A stretch of 64,000 bases of DNA from Chelydra serpentina (Eukaryota > Chordata > Testudines > Chelydridae): contig JBAIAC010000018.1 in assembly GCA_037349315.1 (NCBI GenBank), positions 4,154,001 through 4,218,000 on the forward strand, in the 5' to 3' direction. The translations under genes were made by a program, and so were the position numbers. The notes under the pieces are model-generated. The model saw only the letters and a list, made by a program, of their open reading frames with translations, did no database searches and was not told where the DNA came from. Each line of letters opens with the position of its first letter. Within the stretch, counting starts at the first letter, position 1. This document shows, piece by piece, positions 60,161-64,000 of the stretch.

Positions 60161-60320
60161 CCAATGGTCTAGACAAACCGTATTTGCGGAGTTCGGGGCA
60201 GTTGAACTTGGAGAACAGAAAGGAAGATGGTGAGAGTACGGCACCTGCTCCTCCCCAGAAGCCACTGCAGTGTCACTGCAATCACCACTGTCCAGAGGAC
60301 TCAGTCGACAGCACCTGCAG
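60161..60320 (+). CDS. BMPR1B: BMPR1B exon, N-terminal extracellular domain
   Basis: The exon is 160 bases, entering in phase 1 and leaving with AG of a split codon. Its translation starts [16 protein letters not shown], then the [12 protein letters not shown] segment, then [16 protein letters not shown]. Human BMPR1B has the same order: KEDGESTAP, then C-K-C-x3-C-PEDSVN and a further C. These are the first cysteines of the three-finger extracellular ligand-binding domain of type I BMP receptors. The paralogue BMPR1A differs through this stretch, so BMPR1B is the better call. The end after TGCAG matches the known junction, where the next exon supplies C to complete AGC (Ser). The donor GTTGAT at 60321 is weak, with T at +3 and A at +5. 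There is no in-frame ATG anywhere in the exon; the codon aligned with the short-isoform start Met is CCG (Pro) at 60178-60180. Confidence 0.92.
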
Positions 60321-60382
60321 GTTGATGGGACAACTACTATTTTGGGGGGAAGGTTATGTACAATAATCAACATTTTAAAACT

Positions 60383-60525
60383 TGGGTGCCTCAACTTAGG
60401 CATCTAAATCTGTTTAGGCACCCTTAATATAATCAGTGTAAAATTAAATGGGAGTGGTGGGCGCTCTATAAATCAGACTGTTTTTATTTAAATATAGATT
60501 TTAGGGGCTTAACTTGATTCATTCA
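60383..60525. repeat. Foldback element in the following BMPR1B intron
   Basis: TGGGTGCCTCAACTTAGGCA on the left pairs with GGGGCTTAACTTGATTCA on the right, with matching inner blocks TAAATCTG and TAGATTTTA. The family resembles the element at 3325-3511. Confidence 0.5.
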
Positions 60526-61407
60526 GGTTTGAAAATTTAGGCTAATACTTGTCTTAATAATTTGCATATGAAGCATAGTTGAACTATGAATAGGTTATCA
60601 AAAAGTACAAGCTATAGCTTATGGATGGATGGAGCAAATTGCTCTTCCCCTGTGCATAAGGACCGGCGTTAAAGAAATTGTGCTTCTCCTGGAGTAGTGT
60701 AACGCATTGCCTCTTTGGAGGGTTAGTGATGGTTAGTGGCTAAATAATGGCACAATCTAGCCTGAGATGTATATGTGGTTAGCCTTTCTTGTTAGCAACA
60801 TGAGGGGAAAATGCTGCTCTCAGATTGGTGTGGTGAATTTCAACTCTGTTATTCTCTTTTCCCTATATATGTGGAACTCTGAGTTCTGCTTCTGTAAGGA
60901 ATGTAGATTACTGAAGATGTTGCTGTTAAAAACAGTTGCTTCTCAGTTCGACACTATTCTGCACAGCCTGCAATTTCAAGACTTGTCAAATTTAAAAGTG
61001 CCAAAGCTTTGATAAAAGCCTTGAATAGTATTTTTCTGTCCCACTTTCAGCTTCTCCTCCAAGTCCTAGCGCTCTGTCTAGAAGCAGCATTTAACCGCCA
61101 TTGCGTGGTATTTTGTTTTAAGGTTTAAAACTCCGCACTTGGCTACCGGTTTGCAGGTTCTCTGCTGTGTGAATCAGCCATTTCCTGTTCATGTCAGGTG
61201 AGCCACTATTTTTACACATGCCAGCTTTCACAGCAGAGGATTTGTAAAGCAGTAGCTAAAAAAATTGCAGCTGACTAGAAAATAAAAAAACACAAAGGTG
61301 TCCACTTTGGAAACATTCAGTTGGCTGGTGTAAGCATCCCCACGAGCTAGAAACAGAACCTGCCACCAAGCTAACACCTCATTAGCAGTGTAATGTGAAG
61401 TTTCTGA
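60526..61407. other. Intron sequence, nothing recognised
   Basis: No gene or clear repeat. The reading frame at 60767-61012 has no domain. Confidence 0.5.
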
Positions 61408-61687
61408 GGGTTCATCTATACTAAAAACACTACAGTGGCAGCAGATATGCCGCTGTCGCATTTCGGAGTAGGCACTACCTATGTTGATGGAAGGGGTTCT
61501 CCTGTCACTATAGGTAACCCACTTCCCTGAGAGGCAGCAGCTAGATCAACAGAAGAATTCTTCCATTGACCTAGCGCTGCCTACACGGGGACTTAGGTCG
61601 GCTTAACAACGCTGCTTATGGGTGTGAATTTATTAGACCCCTGAGCAACATAGCTAAACCGGCCTTATTTTCTAGTGTAGACCAGCC
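61408..61687. mobile_element. MITE (first of a pair)
   Basis: Left end GGTTCATCTATACTAAAAAC, right end TTTTCTAGTGTAGACCAGCC, inverted. The middle has GCACTACCTATGTTGATGGA and CTAGCGCTGCCTACACGGGG. It belongs to the same family as 51246-51846. Confidence 0.65.
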
Positions 61688-61692
61688 TACGG

Positions 61693-61960
61693 CGATATCT
61701 AAATGTAAAGCGCTACAGTTGCAGCACTGCAGTCTAGACCCTCACTACAACAATAGGAGAGGGTTCTCCTGTCCCTGTAGTTAATCTACCTCATCTCCGA
61801 GAGGCGGTTGCTAAGTCGATGGAAGAATGGTTCCTTCTGTTGACTAGCACTGTCTCCACCAGGGGTTAGGTCATCATAGCTACATCTCTCGGGGTGTGAT
61901 ATTTTCACACCTCTGAGAGACACAGGCATGCCGATGGAAGTTTTCAGTGTAGATCAGCTC
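61693..61960. mobile_element. MITE (second of a pair)
   Basis: The same internal blocks recur in the same order: GGTTCTCCTGTCCCTGTAGT, CTAAGTCGATGGAAGAATGG, CACACCTCTGAGAGACACAG, ending TTTCAGTGTAGATCAGCTC. It directly follows the first element. Confidence 0.65.
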
Positions 61961-62863
61961 TTGGATGTATTTTTAACATAGTGCTCAGGAGCCATGAGCA
62001 CAAATCCCACTCACAAACATCAGGATTTATTCAGAGTCCTTCCATGTCACACTTTAAAAACATATCCCTTTAGTTTTAAATAATAACCTGTAGCTGTTTT
62101 CAGCTATGTGTACCTAAAGCTAACCACTTACAGGCAGCTAAAAAAAAAAGTAAAATGCCAGAATATGATGTCATTTCAGCCTGAACGAGAGGGGAAATTA
62201 TTGTTAAATTTATGTTCTGTTAACATGATTCTCACATTGTTAAACACCCAGTCGCAAAATCATCCTTATTGGAGTTACACCTCTCTGGAGCTTTGTTTCC
62301 AATTTTAATTAAGGTGTCAGGTGTTTAGTTTAAACTGGAATTTACCTCACAAAACCTTATTCTCCCTCCAGCCCAGCACAACCCTTCTACCCCTAAAACG
62401 CTTTCATTTCCCCCACCAGTTGCCCTTTCATATGTCATCTGAACACAGTACTCCTTGTTAATTTCACACTCAGCAGTGGCATAAAAGAAAAAATTGCTAA
62501 GCCAGGACCTGGAAAATGGAATTTTGTACCATATTTCTTTTCTTTTTAAAGATACCCTGTGATTTATCAGCAATAAAGTAAAAATATAATTCAGAGGGAC
62601 CTCTTTCCAAATATAATATAAAAGGACTCTTTTCAAGGATGAATATTTAATATTTGTACACCTCCCATCATTGTAGAATCTATGTCTGAGCTCCAGGTGA
62701 CACTGATTTTCCTTACATTTGCAGAGTCCAGTTACTTTTTAATATTTTTTCTTTCTAAAGTCTTCCGTACATAATTCAGAGTCAAGGAAGAGAGATGCAA
62801 AGGGACCTCTGTATTGAGAAGGGTGCTCAGCCTCTGAAGTTGGGAAAGAGTGAGTGAGCAAGC
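61961..62863. other. Intron sequence, nothing recognised
   Basis: No gene or clear repeat. Confidence 0.5.
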
Positions 62864-62975
62864 GATATTAGAGAGACGATGTGGGTGAGGTAATATCTCC
62901 TATTGGACCAACTTCTGTTGGTGAAAGAGGCACGCTTTCAAGCTACGCAGAACTCTTCTTCAGATCTGGACGGAG
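62864..62975 (-). mobile_element. Penelope-like tail fragment (family 1)
   Basis: The minus strand reads CAGATCTGAAGAAGAGTTCT, GCGTAGCTTGAAAGCG, CACCAACAGAAGTTGGTCCA and GAGATATTACCTCACCCAC. This is the same tail as 56309-56400. It keeps an exact CTGAAGA (62957-62963, complement) and GAAA (62936-62939, complement) with a stem between. Confidence 0.7.
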
Positions 62976-64000
62976 GGATACTCAGGTGAAGGAGATAGTG
63001 CTGAGAGAGATTGCAAGGTCACCAGTCAGCTGACTGTGTTGTAACCAGTTCTCAAGAGATTTGTCTGAGCCTACCTTGCTAAACTGGGACTCCTTTTACT
63101 TTGGGACCCTCACACCATAGAACCTTTAATTGTCCCCCTTCACTGTAATCTGAATTGCTGTTTGCACATTGCAATGCCTTAAAACAATCAGGAACTTTCA
63201 TTCTGCTTCTCTATAAATGGTGTTTCTCCTTATCACAGTTCAAATGAAGGAGATGCCGCTGTATTTGTGTGATGTATAGGTGAACTGGTTCTGGTAAAAT
63301 CTTCTTACAGTAGTTGAGTTAATTATCTCCACTCTGTCTCCCCTCATCACCAAAAGGGCTTCCTATCTTTTATGAAATCCATCTCAGGCTCTCAGCAACC
63401 CTATCAGTCTGTTAGGTTGTTGGCTGCCTTCAGATCTCACGAGTTATGAGATTTCATTGTGCACAGAGTTGGAGCAGTGTATTCTAGGTCACCCCTAACC
63501 CGACAATGCAAGTGAAATTTCATTAGACCAGCTGGCCAGAGCCCAGCAAAATGTCAGGCTTGAGACCCCTCTTGTTGGAACACTACCAAAGGCAGGGGAC
63601 CTTTCACGGGTCAGAGAACAGATTTTCTGAAAGTTCAGTGAGAAAGCATTTCCAGGTGTATTCAAATTAAGACTCAGATATAGAGCACAGCCCTGTAGCA
63701 ACTGCAGTGCGGTACGGTATTGAATTTCCTTCTGAAAAAAGCAACCGGCTTCTCTGCCAGAAAATGTTGGTCCGCTTTGACAGGTGGTATGACACTACCG
63801 ACTGCCAACCAGCTGTACTGTTATCCATCTGGATGTTTGTATAAAAATGAGGACATCTTGTGGCCACTTAGAAACCCCTCCAGGATTGCATTTCTTATAC
63901 TTTTTGCAGGGACTACATCATATAGGCATTACTTCCTTTTCAAGTCAGCATTCCAAAAGCAAGTGTCTATCAAATCCATCAACTACCTGCTGCATTCATA
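62976..64000. other. Intron sequence to the window end
   Basis: No gene or clear repeat. The next BMPR1B exon is not here. Confidence 0.5.

Larger units (their letters stand above)
60321..64000 (+). other. BMPR1B: BMPR1B next intron, 5' part
   Basis: This is the start of the intron after the extracellular-domain exon. The next BMPR1B exon should begin by encoding a TDGYCF-like segment. I looked for it to the end of the window and did not find it, so the intron is at least 3.7 kb. It contains a foldback element, two adjacent MITEs and a Penelope-like tail, listed separately. Confidence 0.75.

Noticed and set aside
60767..61012. A further BMPR1B exon in the last intron
   Set aside because: No similarity to the expected cysteine-rich continuation and no fitting splice sites.
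1..64000. CRISPR arrays, bacterial operons or an endogenous viral coding region
   Set aside because: No regularly spaced repeats, ribosome-binding sites or viral frames were seen. The content is vertebrate intron and transposons.

Overview
The window is vertebrate genomic DNA, almost certainly from a turtle. Its interspersed repeats are a chelonian type: a tRNA-derived SINE with a CR1-like 3' tail, several CR1 LINE copies, many non-autonomous hAT elements with 8-bp target duplications, MIR-type SINEs, Penelope-like and DIRS-like remnants, and short foldback elements. There is no operon structure, and no bacterial or viral coding sequence was recognised. Long open reading frames are few, and those that make sense lie inside transposons.

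Two small exons on the + strand identify the locus as BMPR1B (BMP receptor type 1B, ALK6). Bases 1-57 are the end of the signal-peptide exon (residues SNWQLHISLIVLLSMHTK plus one base) followed by a good donor. Bases 60161-60320 are the next coding exon, behind a polypyrimidine tract and AG, starting with residues [13 protein letters not shown] and carrying the first four cysteines of the extracellular domain. The phases agree (one base plus two bases makes GCC, Ala), so everything from 58 to 60160 is one 60.1-kb intron. The last 3.7 kb is the start of the following intron, and the next exon is not in the window. The exon at 60161 has Pro where mammals and birds have the start Met of the short BMPR1B isoform, so in this animal translation probably depends on the exon at the start of the window or on something further upstream.

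Layout of the intron: 0-15 kb has a SINE, a CR1 tail, MIR copies, several foldback elements and a 317-bp hAT. 16-24.5 kb is a dense transposon cluster: a hAT, a long minus-strand CR1 or L3-like LINE, a hAT interrupted by a CR1, a plus-strand CR1 ending in a 17-bp-stem hairpin, and a second copy of the same hAT. 28-29.5 kb holds a CR1 3' end, an unclassified GC-rich repeat, and hAT and Penelope-like fragments. 35-47.7 kb has scattered hATs, MIRs, a Penelope-like tail and a decayed BED-zinc-finger pseudogene. 51-56.5 kb is a second cluster: a MITE interrupted by a hAT, a DIRS-like tyrosine-recombinase remnant interrupted by another repeat, and a Penelope-like remnant with a GIY-YIG relic. The next intron has a foldback element, two adjacent MITEs and a Penelope-like tail.

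The least expected observation is that four Penelope-like tails keep a pattern close to the hammerhead ribozyme core (CUGANGA, a stem, GAAA). All are decayed and three differ from the canonical core in one or more key positions. Annotations rest on reading the sequence and on recall of repeat families. No search or alignment was run.
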